A stretch of 64,000 bases of DNA from Gammaproteobacteria bacterium (GTDB lineage Bacteria; Pseudomonadota; Gammaproteobacteria; Burkholderiales; Sulfuricellaceae), in NCBI GenBank assembly GCA_018824405.1, contig JAHJGO010000006.1:62001-126000 (forward strand), in the 5' to 3' direction. A model generated the notes under the pieces. That model had not been told where the DNA came from. It ran no database searches and saw only the letters and a list, made by a program, of their open reading frames with translations. The stretch's first letter is position 1. The number at the start of each line of letters is the position of its first letter. The translations under genes and the position numbers were made by a program. Positions 55,214-64,000 of the stretch are shown here, in pieces.

Positions 55214-58200
55214 TCAAACCTCCACCAGCACAGGGCCGGGAAAAATCAGCGCGCAGTGGATCGCCTTGCCGGGGAAAACGCTACCCATGGCATCCCGGTA
55301 TTCGCGCATCTGCCCGAGATAAGGCGCCGCCAGGTCTTCCGGGTTACCGCCTGAAGCTCCGGTCTTGTAGTCCAGCACCCATACGCTGTCCGCAAATTCA
55401 ACCAGGCGGTCGAGGCGCCGAAGTTCTCCGTCCGCGCCCTGATAGCCAAGTTCATTGTATGCCGCCAGGTACTGGGCCGGGTCGTAAAAATGCCGCAGTT
55501 CCGGCGCCTCAAGCACATCCAGCGCACTCCGCCAGAGCGGGGCGAAGCTGTCTTCATCCAGCGCAAGCTTCGCCCGCATGCTTTCCGCCTGCCCTTCCAG
55601 CGGCAACTCGGGGCGCAGCCACTCCAGTAAAGCGTGAACCCGGATACCGTAAAGCCGTGCCGCATCCAGCCTGACCGTCTCGCGCCGCCCGGTGGGCGGC
55701 ACAGGCAACAAACGCGGCTGTTCCTCCACCAACGGCAGCGGCAGATCAGGGGCATCAAACGGCCCCGCTGGCAGTTCTTCCGGCAAGCCGGCCTCCGCCA
55801 GATTGCGGTGGATATGCTGGTACCACGTCTCGCTTGCCCTGCCGGCACAGCCGCTGACGATGAACATCTGCCGCGCCCGCGTCATGGCGACGTAAAGCAG
55901 GTTGAGGTTCTCGCGCCGGGCATGTTCAAGCTCTTCATTCACATGCCGCTCATGCGCCCGCGCCAGTTCGGCCTTGTGACTCAGCAGGGCGAAATACTGC
56001 GGCGCTGGCGCTTGCGGCGGCCAGTTGAGCAGCACGCGGTAACCGCCATCATTGCGCGGCGCTGTGTTGGCATCCAGCAGCCACACGATGGGTGCCTCCA
56101 GCCCCTTGGCGCCGTGAACGGTGAGAATCCTTACCGCATTGCCACCGTCGCCGATCAGTCCCTCGTCCGGCGATTCCTGCCCGGGCGCGCGGCGCAGGGC
56201 GGCCACCTCATTGATGAAGCGCGCCAGGCTGGGGTACCGCCCGCTATCCATGTTCAGCGCCAGTTCGATGAATGCACGCAGATTGGCCTGCACCGCGCCA
56301 GCCATGGCCTCAGGCACGGCTGCAAGGTAGCGTGCCAGTACATTTCCCTCGAAATAGATGCGGTCCAGCAGATCATGCACCGGCAGGCGGTCTGCAAGCG
56401 CCTGCCACGAACGGAGAAGCGCGCGCGCCTGTTGCAGCGAGGGGCTCAAGATCTCTCCATCCAGCTGGCGCAGGCGCTGCCACCAGCTCAACCCTAACCC
56501 CCCTTGCTCCCCCCTTGTCAGGGGGGAAACCAGAGGCTCCTCCCCTGCCTCGCCAGAGCGAGCAGCTGTGCTGCCGCTCTCGGCGGGGACACTCCTTGCG
56601 GGTGACAAGGGGAGGTTGGGAGAGGTTGGGGTTGCCAGCAACATCAAATCGCCATCAGAACAGCCAAAGATCGGCGACCTCAGCACCTGTGCCAGTTTCA
56701 AATCGGCAAATGGCGTAACCAGAAATTCCAGCAGGGCTACCAGATCGCTGCACTCCAGCGTATCCAGCAAGCCGCCCTGGCGCGAGCTGAGATAGGGAAT
56801 CCGCGCCGCGCGCAGCTTGCGTTCATAGCTGGCAAGCCAGGTGCGTCCCCGCACCAGCAGCATGAAATCGCGGTACTCGGCGGGGCGCGGGCCGGTCTTC
56901 TCATCCATGATCTGGGACTTGCCAACCATGGCAGAAATCTGTTCCGCGACTTGCTCGGCTTCCTGCTCATGCCGCACATCCTCGTCTTCCTCGCGTGGCT
57001 GCAGCAGGGGGTTGCGCAACACCAGCCCGCCTTCGCTCCCGGCTGAAGCAAGATTTTTTTCCGCCAGCGGCATCAGTGCAATCGCGCCCGGCAGATCCTC
57101 ATGATGACAGGCGTGCTCGCGGAAGCCGCTGAAGTCGGGCTGTTCAGCGAACACCCGGTTCACTGCAGTGATCACAGCTGGCGCGCTGCGGCGTGAAGTG
57201 TCCTGCTCCAGCCGGGCCACCGCAAAATCGCGTGCCAGATCCTCCGCTGCGATCTGGAACAGGCGCGGCTCGGCACGCCGGAAGCGGTAGATCGACTGCT
57301 TCGGGTCGCCCACCAGGAAGACGCTGGGCCGGTTCCCCGCCGCGCCATAGGCCGACAGCCAGGATTGCATGACCTGCCACTGCAAGGGGTTGGTGTCCTG
57401 AAACTCGTCCAGCAGGATATGCTTGTAGCGGCTATCCAGCTTGTACTGCATGTATTCCGCATCCTCGCTGCGACTCAGGAGCTGGAACACGCGCCATTCC
57501 ACATCGGCGAAATCCAGCATCTGGCGCGCCTCCTTCAGCCGCTGGTAGGCTGCCAGCAATGCCGCGCCGCACAACAGGCCGTCGCGGTTGAAGCGGTAGG
57601 CGGCCTGCGCAGCCAGACGATCGTGGGCTTCATACAGGGCGAAGCAAAGCTGCTGGTGGAATTCGAACAGGCGCATTTCCTTGTCCGCACCCAGACGTTT
57701 GGCCTGGGTTGAGGACGGATTACGAGCACGCGGCGTGCCTGTCTTGGTGAAGCAAACCGCCCATATCTGCTCGAAGCGTTGGTGAGCATTTTCCAGTGCA
57801 AGGGAATCGACCAGTTGCATGGCGAGTTTCTGGTCAGTTGGCGAGTTCTCCCCAAGAATAGAGGCATACTCGACCAGCCAGCCGGCCAGAACCGTGTCCA
57901 GCCACAATTCCGCCAGCACATCCTGCTCCGGATCAACATCCAGTTCGATGCGCACCCGCTCCACCGCATACGCCACCGGGTCAGCCTCGCCAGCCGTATA
58001 GGCCCACCACTCGGCGCGTTTGGCCACGAAGCCCAGCAGCAGGGTGCGCGTATTGGCCAGACCATATTCGCGGAACAGGGCTTGCAGGGCGGCTGCCGCC
58101 GGATCGCCGTCAGCCTGTGCGGCCAGGTCTTCGGCAAAGTTCTGCCAAGCCTCTTCCTGCAAGGCCGCCGTCTGGTCAAGCAGGCTGAAGTTGCCGACCG

Positions 58201-58609
58201 AGCCTTCACCCAGCGGCGCGCGTTGCAGCAGTTGCAGAAACCAGCCATGGAAGGTATTGATGGTCAGTGCAGGCTCGGCAGTCAGCACCCGCTCCAGCAG
58301 GTTGCGCGCCTCGGGCAGAATGGCGTCGATTTCATGCGCATCGAGCGCGCGCTGGCGCAGGAATTCACGCACTTCGTCTTCCGGCCGCAATGCCAGCACA
58401 TTGAGCCACTCCAGCAATCGCGCCTGCATTTCCTGTGCCGCCTTGCGTGTGAAGGTGATGGCCAGAATCTCGCCCGGCTTCGCGCCTGCCAGCAGCAGGC
58501 GCAGGATGCGCGACACCAGCAGCCAGGTCTTGCCGCTGCCGGCACAGGCCTCGATCACCACAGAACGACTGGGGTCGAGTGCCGTCCTGAAGTCGAAGGA
58601 ATCATTCAT
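55214..58609 (-). CDS. addA: AddA-type UvrD/Rep helicase-nuclease
   Basis: The helicase and nuclease subunit of an AddAB-like (RecBCD-equivalent) enzyme for double-strand break repair. Walker A EACAGSGKTWLLVSRIL is near residue 20; ITFTRKAAQEMQARL is motif Ia, LDEFQDTNPLQW is motif II, and GDPKQSIYRFRRAEP is motif III. LTVHGAKGLEAPIVWLLD is motif V and YVAMTRARQ is motif VI. The C-terminal PD-(D/E)xK nuclease has VHALLEWL, then LVEFADSVWVLDYKTG. An insert of ~48 residues at about residues 658-707 is coded by a palindromic repeat. It overlaps addB by eight bases. Confidence 0.9.
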   Translation of the reverse strand: MNDSFDFRTALDPSRSVVIEACAGSGKTWLLVSRILRLLLAGAKPGEILAITFTRKAAQEMQARLLEWLNVLALRPEDEVREFLRQRALDAHEIDAILPEARNLLERVLTAEPALTINTFHGWFLQLLQRAPLGEGSVGNFSLLDQTAALQEEAWQNFAEDLAAQADGDPAAAALQALFREYGLANTRTLLLGFVAKRAEWWAYTAGEADPVAYAVERVRIELDVDPEQDVLAELWLDTVLAGWLVEYASILGENSPTDQKLAMQLVDSLALENAHQRFEQIWAVCFTKTGTPRARNPSSTQAKRLGADKEMRLFEFHQQLCFALYEAHDRLAAQAAYRFNRDGLLCGAALLAAYQRLKEARQMLDFADVEWRVFQLLSRSEDAEYMQYKLDSRYKHILLDEFQDTNPLQWQVMQSWLSAYGAAGNRPSVFLVGDPKQSIYRFRRAEPRLFQIAAEDLARDFAVARLEQDTSRRSAPAVITAVNRVFAEQPDFSGFREHACHHEDLPGAIALMPLAEKNLASAGSEGGLVLRNPLLQPREEDEDVRHEQEAEQVAEQISAMVGKSQIMDEKTGPRPAEYRDFMLLVRGRTWLASYERKLRAARIPYLSSRQGGLLDTLECSDLVALLEFLVTPFADLKLAQVLRSPIFGCSDGDLMLLATPTSPNLPLSPARSVPAESGSTAARSGEAGEEPLVSPLTRGEQGGLGLSWWQRLRQLDGEILSPSLQQARALLRSWQALADRLPVHDLLDRIYFEGNVLARYLAAVPEAMAGAVQANLRAFIELALNMDSGRYPSLARFINEVAALRRAPGQESPDEGLIGDGGNAVRILTVHGAKGLEAPIVWLLDANTAPRNDGGYRVLLNWPPQAPAPQYFALLSHKAELARAHERHVNEELEHARRENLNLLYVAMTRARQMFIVSGCAGRASETWYQHIHRNLAEAGLPEELPAGPFDAPDLPLPLVEEQPRLLPVPPTGRRETVRLDAARLYGIRVHALLEWLRPELPLEGQAESMRAKLALDEDSFAPLWRSALDVLEAPELRHFYDPAQYLAAYNELGYQGADGELRRLDRLVEFADSVWVLDYKTGASGGNPEDLAAPYLGQMREYRDAMGSVFPGKAIHCALIFPGPVLVEV
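56490..56633. repeat. Palindromic repeat inside the addA coding sequence
   Basis: The left arm (AACCCTAACCCCCC then CCCCTTGTCA) pairs with the right arm TGACAAGGGGAGGTTGGG and AGAGGTTGGGGTT. A CGCCAGAGCG-type stem lies inside. It is translated in frame in the helicase gene as a Pro/Ser/Gly-rich stretch (SPNLPLSPARSVPAESG and following). Similar CCCCCTTGTCAGGGGGG elements are common intergenic repeats in proteobacteria, so presence in an ORF is odd. Confidence 0.75.
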
Positions 58610-61322
58610 TCCAGTAATCCTTGCGGCACAGCCCGCGCATTTCGCAGTACTGGCAAGCCGCGCTCACACCCTGCGCCGGCAGTGGCTCGCCCTCATGGAG
58701 CGACTGAAACATGATCTGCAGACGCTCCAGATTGGCCTCGGCCAGCTCAGCCAGCGGCTCGACCGGCTCGACCTGCTGCACGACCTCTTCATCCACCGCG
58801 ACGAATGCCGCCTGTCGGGGCAGGGTTTCAAGCAGCAGCGCGTAACAGGCCAGCTGCACATCCTCCCCTGCTGGCTTGAGCTTTTTCTTCAGGTTATCGA
58901 GGCTCTGCGTCTTGTAGTCCAGCACCGCCTGCTCAGCCCCTTTTGCATCCACCCGATCCAGCCGGCCGCGCAAGGTGAGCGACCCGCCTCCCATAAGAGC
59001 GATCTGCCGCGTGCTGGCGAGTTCTCCCGCCAGCCAGCGCCAGCCTTCGCACTCGCGCTTGCGCTGCCAGGCCAGATAGCCGGGGATGGAGGCTTCCCAG
59101 CGCGACAGCCAGGCATGGCTGACAAAATCCGCCTCGATTGCGTGATCGAAAACAGCCTTGCTGATTTCACGCAAGGCCTGTTCCTGCACACCCGGCTCGC
59201 CATCCGCCACGACCGGGTAACGGCTGTGGAAGCGGTGCAGGATATCGTGCACATATTCGCCGTAATCGCGCTTTTCCAGTGCCTGCGCCACTTCGTCCAG
59301 CTCATTCAGGTGCAGGGCATGGCGCGCAAAGAACTGGTAAGGACACGCCATCAGGCTGTTGTAGCCGCTTGCGGAAACGGTTTCTGGAACAAGAGCGGGC
59401 GGCAGAGAGGGCGCGGGGCGACCTGTCATGGCGAGCGCAGCGAAGCCATCCTGTTTTTCCGCAGCAAGCATTTGTGAAGAGATCGCTTCGGCGCCTCGCA
59501 ATGACAAGCCATAAGCCAGCACGTGGAAGGTTTCTAGGCGCTCGAACCACGGGCTGAGCGGGTTGGGTTCACCGTTCCTGCGTGCCTGCCACGTCACCCA
59601 CACTTCAGGCACAGAAGACAGCAGGCTGATCAGGTCCTGCCGCTCGGATGCCAGCGCCGTGCGCCGGTCCGGGAGGCCAAGCTGGGTTCGCACAGCCTGA
59701 TTGAAGAACACGCTTTCCCTGCCCTGGCCCGGCAAATGGGTAGCATCGGCGCCAGCGATAATGGCCGCATCAAAGTGCCGCAGACGGCAGGCGGCAAGAT
59801 GGGTGAATACCACCGGACTGGTGATGCTGTCATCGCGGAACACCGCTGCTTCCAGCTGTTGATTGAGCCACTGCCGCCACTCGGCATAACGAAACGGGGT
59901 CGTATCAGGAGTCAGCTCATGCAACAATCCATCCAGCAGGCGCAGCACCTGTTCGCCTGCCTGATCGCGTTGCAATCCGGGCCGGATTTCCAATCGCTCA
60001 AGACTCTCCTGCAGGCTGTGCAGCCATGCCGAAAGGGGGCGTTGTTTTTTCTTGTCCAGGATTTGCTGCGCTTCATACAGCATCTGCAGCAACTCAAGGA
60101 TATCCTCATCCTCACCCGCCAGCGCACGATAGTGATTGAGATGGGATACCACGCTGTGCTTGCGTATCAGTTGTTCCAGACGATACACGGCATTGCGGCG
60201 CCTGCCAGCATCCCAGGCTGAAAAAATAAACGGGGATTTGAGCAAGTCGAGCAGATCCTGAAAATGAAACTGGCTGTCCAGATTATCCAGCCAGCGCATC
60301 AGCACGGTGCTGGCGCTGGTCGTGGACAGGGTCCAGCCGGTTTCATCCTGCACCAGCACCTCCGCCCGCTCCAGCAGGGCGCGAGCGCGCCGGGCCACCA
60401 GGCGATCCTGCACAATTACTGCAATGGCGCTCTTGCCCTGTGCCAGCCATTGGCCGACGCGGAATGCCAGCACTTCGGCTTCATGCTCCAGACCGTGCGC
60501 GCCAAATAATGAAACACGCTGTCCCAGCCCGCTCGCAGGCGCTTCACTGAGGCAAGCCGCTGCGCGCGCATGCAGCGGCACAGCCTGATCCGGATCGGCC
60601 CATGCCGTATCCAGCAGGTAAGCCAGCCCTGCCGGACTATCCTGCCTGCCATCACTGATGAAGGCATGCACCGGCTGGAATTGCGCATAGCGCTCCAGAA
60701 AAGCCTGCTCCACCGGCATCAGTGCATTCAGCCCGACCAGATACAGCGGACCTGCCGCCTCACCGGCCAATTGCGACAACTGCATTTGATAGTGTGCCGC
60801 ATCATCCAGCTCCCCGCTGCCCGACATGGCGAACCACAATTCATGCACCAGCCGCGCCTCGAATTGCATGGGGTTGCCGCGCTGCGCCTGATAAGCGGCT
60901 TCAAGCTGCTGCAGGAAATCTTCGCTGGAAGCCGGAAGCTGTACCTGCCACAGGGTGATTTCATCAAACAGGCGCAGCAGCTCGGCGCTGACATGCCACA
61001 GGTCGCCCTGGCGAAACCATTCCCTGGCGCGCAAGGCTTGGTAGATCGCTGCCTGACGGCGGCTGAGCGGAACTCTCGCCAGGCCGGGATCGGCCTGCCC
61101 GGCCAGATCCCTGAGCGTTGCAAAGCGCGGCAACAGCAGGGTTATCCCGCCAGCGGCCTCGCTCAAGGCACGGCCAAAATTTCCGGCCGCATGCAGGCTG
61201 GGCAGCAGCACGGTCAAACTGCTCAGATTGGGCAGGCGGGACCGCTCAAGTGCGATAACTTCCCGCGCTGCAGCCGCCAGCAACTGATCCGGCGCAAACG
61301 CGTAATTGTTTAAACTGCTCAT
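58602..61322 (-). CDS. addB: AddB-type PD-(D/E)xK nuclease subunit
   Basis: The partner of the helicase-nuclease encoded downstream. The N-terminal half is a degenerate UvrD-like fold, with NLSSLTVLLPSLHAAGNFGRAL in place of a Walker motif and FDAAIIAGADATHLPGQG. The C-terminal nuclease has LTLRGRLDRVD and QAVLDYKTQSL. Cys residues MACPYQFF and CQYCEMRGLC fit the iron-sulphur cluster of AddB nucleases. The start at 61322 overlaps the upstream stop (ATGA). A palindromic repeat interrupts the protein near residues 604-642. Length is 906 residues. Confidence 0.87.
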   Translation of the reverse strand: MSSLNNYAFAPDQLLAAAAREVIALERSRLPNLSSLTVLLPSLHAAGNFGRALSEAAGGITLLLPRFATLRDLAGQADPGLARVPLSRRQAAIYQALRAREWFRQGDLWHVSAELLRLFDEITLWQVQLPASSEDFLQQLEAAYQAQRGNPMQFEARLVHELWFAMSGSGELDDAAHYQMQLSQLAGEAAGPLYLVGLNALMPVEQAFLERYAQFQPVHAFISDGRQDSPAGLAYLLDTAWADPDQAVPLHARAAACLSEAPASGLGQRVSLFGAHGLEHEAEVLAFRVGQWLAQGKSAIAVIVQDRLVARRARALLERAEVLVQDETGWTLSTTSASTVLMRWLDNLDSQFHFQDLLDLLKSPFIFSAWDAGRRRNAVYRLEQLIRKHSVVSHLNHYRALAGEDEDILELLQMLYEAQQILDKKKQRPLSAWLHSLQESLERLEIRPGLQRDQAGEQVLRLLDGLLHELTPDTTPFRYAEWRQWLNQQLEAAVFRDDSITSPVVFTHLAACRLRHFDAAIIAGADATHLPGQGRESVFFNQAVRTQLGLPDRRTALASERQDLISLLSSVPEVWVTWQARRNGEPNPLSPWFERLETFHVLAYGLSLRGAEAISSQMLAAEKQDGFAALAMTGRPAPSLPPALVPETVSASGYNSLMACPYQFFARHALHLNELDEVAQALEKRDYGEYVHDILHRFHSRYPVVADGEPGVQEQALREISKAVFDHAIEADFVSHAWLSRWEASIPGYLAWQRKRECEGWRWLAGELASTRQIALMGGGSLTLRGRLDRVDAKGAEQAVLDYKTQSLDNLKKKLKPAGEDVQLACYALLLETLPRQAAFVAVDEEVVQQVEPVEPLAELAEANLERLQIMFQSLHEGEPLPAQGVSAACQYCEMRGLCRKDYWNE
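59424..59506. repeat. Palindromic repeat inside the addB coding sequence
   Basis: TGTCATGGCGAGCGCAGCGAAG and CTTCGGCGCCTCGCAATGACA are imperfect inverted arms around a ~40-base loop, the GTCATTGCGAGG...CGAAG palindrome widespread between genes in bacteria. Here it is translated in frame as part of LRGAEAISSQMLAAEKQDG and FAALAMTGR of the nuclease subunit. Confidence 0.8.
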
Positions 61323-61645
61323 TTCAGCATGAACCGCATACCCAGCATGCCACCAGCGGCCATCACCACGCCTACAGTAAAATTGAGCCAGAACGGCCAA
61401 TGGCTGCGCGGCTCAAATACAAATGGCAGGAAAAACAGCAAAGAAGGCGGGACCAGGAAGAAAATATCACGCGCGAAAGCATTCACCCGCGCTATATCCC
61501 GGGTATCCCAGTAAAGCCACACCATGGCCAGCATCGAAGTCAGCGGCAGTGCGATCACTAGCGCGCCCCAGAAGGGAGAACGCTTGGCGATTTCCACTGC
61601 CGCGAGCAGAACCGCCACGCTGATTAAAACTTTCACCACCAGCAT
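61319..61645 (-). CDS. DUF3147-like membrane protein
   Basis: This 108-residue inner-membrane protein has about four membrane segments ([78 protein letters not shown]). The pattern fits the DUF3147 group of uncharacterised small membrane proteins. The ATG at 61645 has GGGAAG five bases upstream and gives a normal length. It overlaps addB by four bases, so the two are cotranslated although no link in function is known. Confidence 0.78.
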   Translation of the reverse strand: MLVVKVLISVAVLLAAVEIAKRSPFWGALVIALPLTSMLAMVWLYWDTRDIARVNAFARDIFFLVPPSLLFFLPFVFEPRSHWPFWLNFTVGVVMAAGGMLGMRFMLK

Positions 61646-61777
61646 CAATACTTCCCTAAGTCGATATTTTTGGTTAGCATAGCGTCTACATCTGTCTTTG
61701 ACCACCTACAACAGACACCACCCCAAACACGCTTCAATCCATCATTCTCACTATTTCAGAACGTTACGAGGCTAGCC

Positions 61778-62104
61778 ATGAGCGAACATATCCATTACAT
61801 CAGCGACGATTCTTTCGAGCAGGAAGTACTGCAGTCACAACTCCCCGTGCTGGTTGACTACTGGGCTGACTGGTGCGGCCCCTGCAAGATGATCGCTCCG
61901 ATCCTCGACGAAGTGGCGCAGGAATACGCAGGTAAAATCAAGATCACCAAGCTCAACATCGATGAAAACCAGGCCACGCCGCCCAAATTCGGCATTCGCG
62001 GCATCCCGACCCTGATGATTTTCAAGAACGGCAACGTGGAAGCCACCAAGGTGGGCGCCCTGTCGAAATCCCAGCTTACAGCTTTTATTGACAGTAACAT
62101 TTAA
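61778..62104 (+). CDS. trxA: Thioredoxin
   Basis: The disulphide reductase of the cytosol. The active site [17 protein letters not shown] lies near residues 29-45, with the cis-Pro loop [14 protein letters not shown]. Length is 108 residues as usual. The ATG at 61778 has GAGG six bases upstream. It is followed by rho, the same order as in E. coli and most proteobacteria. Confidence 0.97.
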   Translation: MSEHIHYISDDSFEQEVLQSQLPVLVDYWADWCGPCKMIAPILDEVAQEYAGKIKITKLNIDENQATPPKFGIRGIPTLMIFKNGNVEATKVGALSKSQLTAFIDSNI

Positions 62105-62140
62105 AGCCGTTACGCTTCAGCCCTAGTTACCCTCATTCCA

Positions 62141-62164
62141 CTGGCAAGCGCCTAAGCTTGCCAG
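62141..62164 (+). promoter_or_regulatory. Hairpin in the trxA-rho intergenic region
   Basis: CTGGCAAGC and GCTTGCCAG form a perfect 9-bp stem around GCCTAA, about 60 bases before rho. No T-run follows, so it is not a standard terminator. It may be a trxA 3' stabiliser or part of the rho leader. rho is attenuated in its leader in E. coli, so a role in control is plausible but unproven. Confidence 0.4.
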
Positions 62165-62222
62165 CTCAGGCTTCACCAGCTCCGACCTTTCCCGCCATAC
62201 TTCTTACAAGCGCTTCCTCTAC

Positions 62223-63482
<1,260 letters not shown>

Positions 63483-63548
63483 ACTTTCAAGTCGCGGCTG
63501 CTATGCAGTCGCACGAGGCTCCGCGCTTCGCAGCCACACCGCTCAGTG

Positions 63549-63640
63549 ATGGAATTGACTCCTCGACAAAGTCAAAGCCACCAAGTTCTTCGACTCCCTG
63601 CACAAGGGATAAGCTCCCGGTCTGCGGCTGTTGCGAGGAT
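63549..63640 (+). pseudogene. Truncated duplicate of the rho 3' end
   Basis: This repeats the last ~75 bases of rho with changes: ATGGAATT, CTCGACAAAGTCAA, GCCACCAAG and TTCTTCGACTCC occur in the same order. It has nine bases missing (the CNAD codons of rho) and ends in TAA after AAGGGA. The bases after the stop (GTCTGCGGCTGTTGCGAGG) also resemble those after the rho stop (GTCGCGGCTGCTATG and CGAGG). It has no upstream half, so it codes for nothing by itself. The rest of 63483-63669 holds no gene. Confidence 0.8.
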
Positions 63641-63669
63641 TATTCAGCCCGGAAGTACTGCCTGACGAA

Positions 63670-64000
63670 TCAGTCGTACTTGGACTGAGCGCTGCGGTTT
63701 CCCAACAAGTCGAAATGCGTCCGCACCCATTCCTCTCCACTATCGACCACTTCGGTTAGACGAATGCGGAAAATATTGTTGCGGTAGTGCATGTCCAGCA
63801 GTCGTCCATCCCGATAGTCGGGTGTCTTGAGAATCAGGCTGCTGTCGATATCACGCTGATAAAGCTTGGGCAGGAAAACGGTTTTGATTGACCGAGCTTC
63901 ATTTTCCTCAACACAAGTCAGAGTGACCTGTTTGGGGTCATCGCTTAGCCGTTCGACACCCAGCGCAGGCAAGCCCGATTCGCCATCCCTTTTCCAGCGC
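63670..64000 (-). CDS. C-terminal part of an unrecognised protein, cut by the window edge
   Basis: The frame is open to the window end with no ATG, so the start lies outside. About 109 residues are visible: VTLTCVEENEARSIKTVFLPKLYQRDIDSS, then DMHYRNNIFRIRLTEVVDSGEEWVRTHFDLLG. No family recognised. It has no membrane segment and a mixed alpha/beta composition. The VRTHFDLLG end is distinctive enough to search with. It converges on rho. Confidence 0.65.
   Translation of the reverse strand, partial: RWKRDGESGLPALGVERLSDDPKQVTLTCVEENEARSIKTVFLPKLYQRDIDSSLILKTPDYRDGRLLDMHYRNNIFRIRLTEVVDSGEEWVRTHFDLLGNRSAQSKYD

Overview
The window reads as chromosome of a betaproteobacterium, most likely an environmental member of the Nitrosomonadales (Sulfuricella/Gallionella-like; the rank below class is inference). 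The main evidence is gene order: rne divergent from rluC; pepA-holC-(small gene)-valS divergent from lptFG; sigma factor-DUF3619-DUF3106-RDD divergent from ilvB-ilvH-ilvC-psd-pssA; and trxA-rho. The base composition is moderately high in GC and there are few hallmarks of recent transfer outside the toxin-antitoxin cluster and the repeats.

Layout. 0-8.6 kb: the end of rlmD, then rne facing away from rluC, a HAD phosphatase, sppA and a large PLP amino-acid decarboxylase. 8.6-22.9 kb: a type II secretion locus. gspN comes first, is separated by a DUF1624 membrane acyltransferase-like gene and a PhoX-like lipoprotein phosphatase, and is followed by a compact gspCDEFGHIJKLM operon. No prepilin peptidase gene is present here. 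23.1-26.1 kb: four toxin-antitoxin modules (one YefM/RelE type, two divergent paralogous Phd-VapC pairs, one FitAB). 26.5-33.9 kb, minus strand: the type IV pilus minor-pilin operon pilE-fimT-pilV-pilW-pilX-pilY1. 34-36.8 kb: thiO, a fifth TA module (RHH-PIN), a methyltransferase and an 85-residue unknown. 36.8-44.6 kb: valS, a small unknown, holC and pepA facing lptF-lptG. 44.5-51.4 kb: the sigma-factor cluster and the branched-chain amino acid / phosphatidylethanolamine operon. 51.5-61.6 kb: rhlE, a NYN-LOTUS protein, a 0.58 kb composite palindromic element, DUF924, and an AddA/AddB-type helicase-nuclease pair. 61.8-64 kb: trxA, rho, a broken duplicate of the rho 3' end, and the end of an unknown gene.

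The most unusual feature is a family of short elements with 7-bp periodicity. Five hairpin-like elements, each with arms built from degenerate tandem heptamers (for example GTGAAGC/GTGAAAT, GGGTAAT, TCAGCTA), sit exactly at gene junctions: gspE/gspF, gspF/gspG, gspI/gspJ, ilvH/ilvC and ilvC/psd. A sixth site, between convergent lptG and the RDD gene, is a near-pure array of 18 copies of TAGCTGT that supplies the stop codon of both genes. The elements encode the leader of GspJ and probably part of that of GspG. Separately, palindromic repeats lie in frame inside valS, addA and addB. The window therefore records extensive colonisation of both junctions and coding sequence by small repeats.

How the genes work together: the T2SS operon and the minor-pilin operon both make pseudopilin-based envelope machines and would share a prepilin peptidase encoded elsewhere. 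lptFG and psd/pssA supply LPS transport and phospholipid synthesis. addAB, holC and rhlE serve DNA and RNA metabolism, and rne and rho govern RNA decay and termination. No CRISPR array, rRNA, tRNA or intact insertion sequence was recognised.
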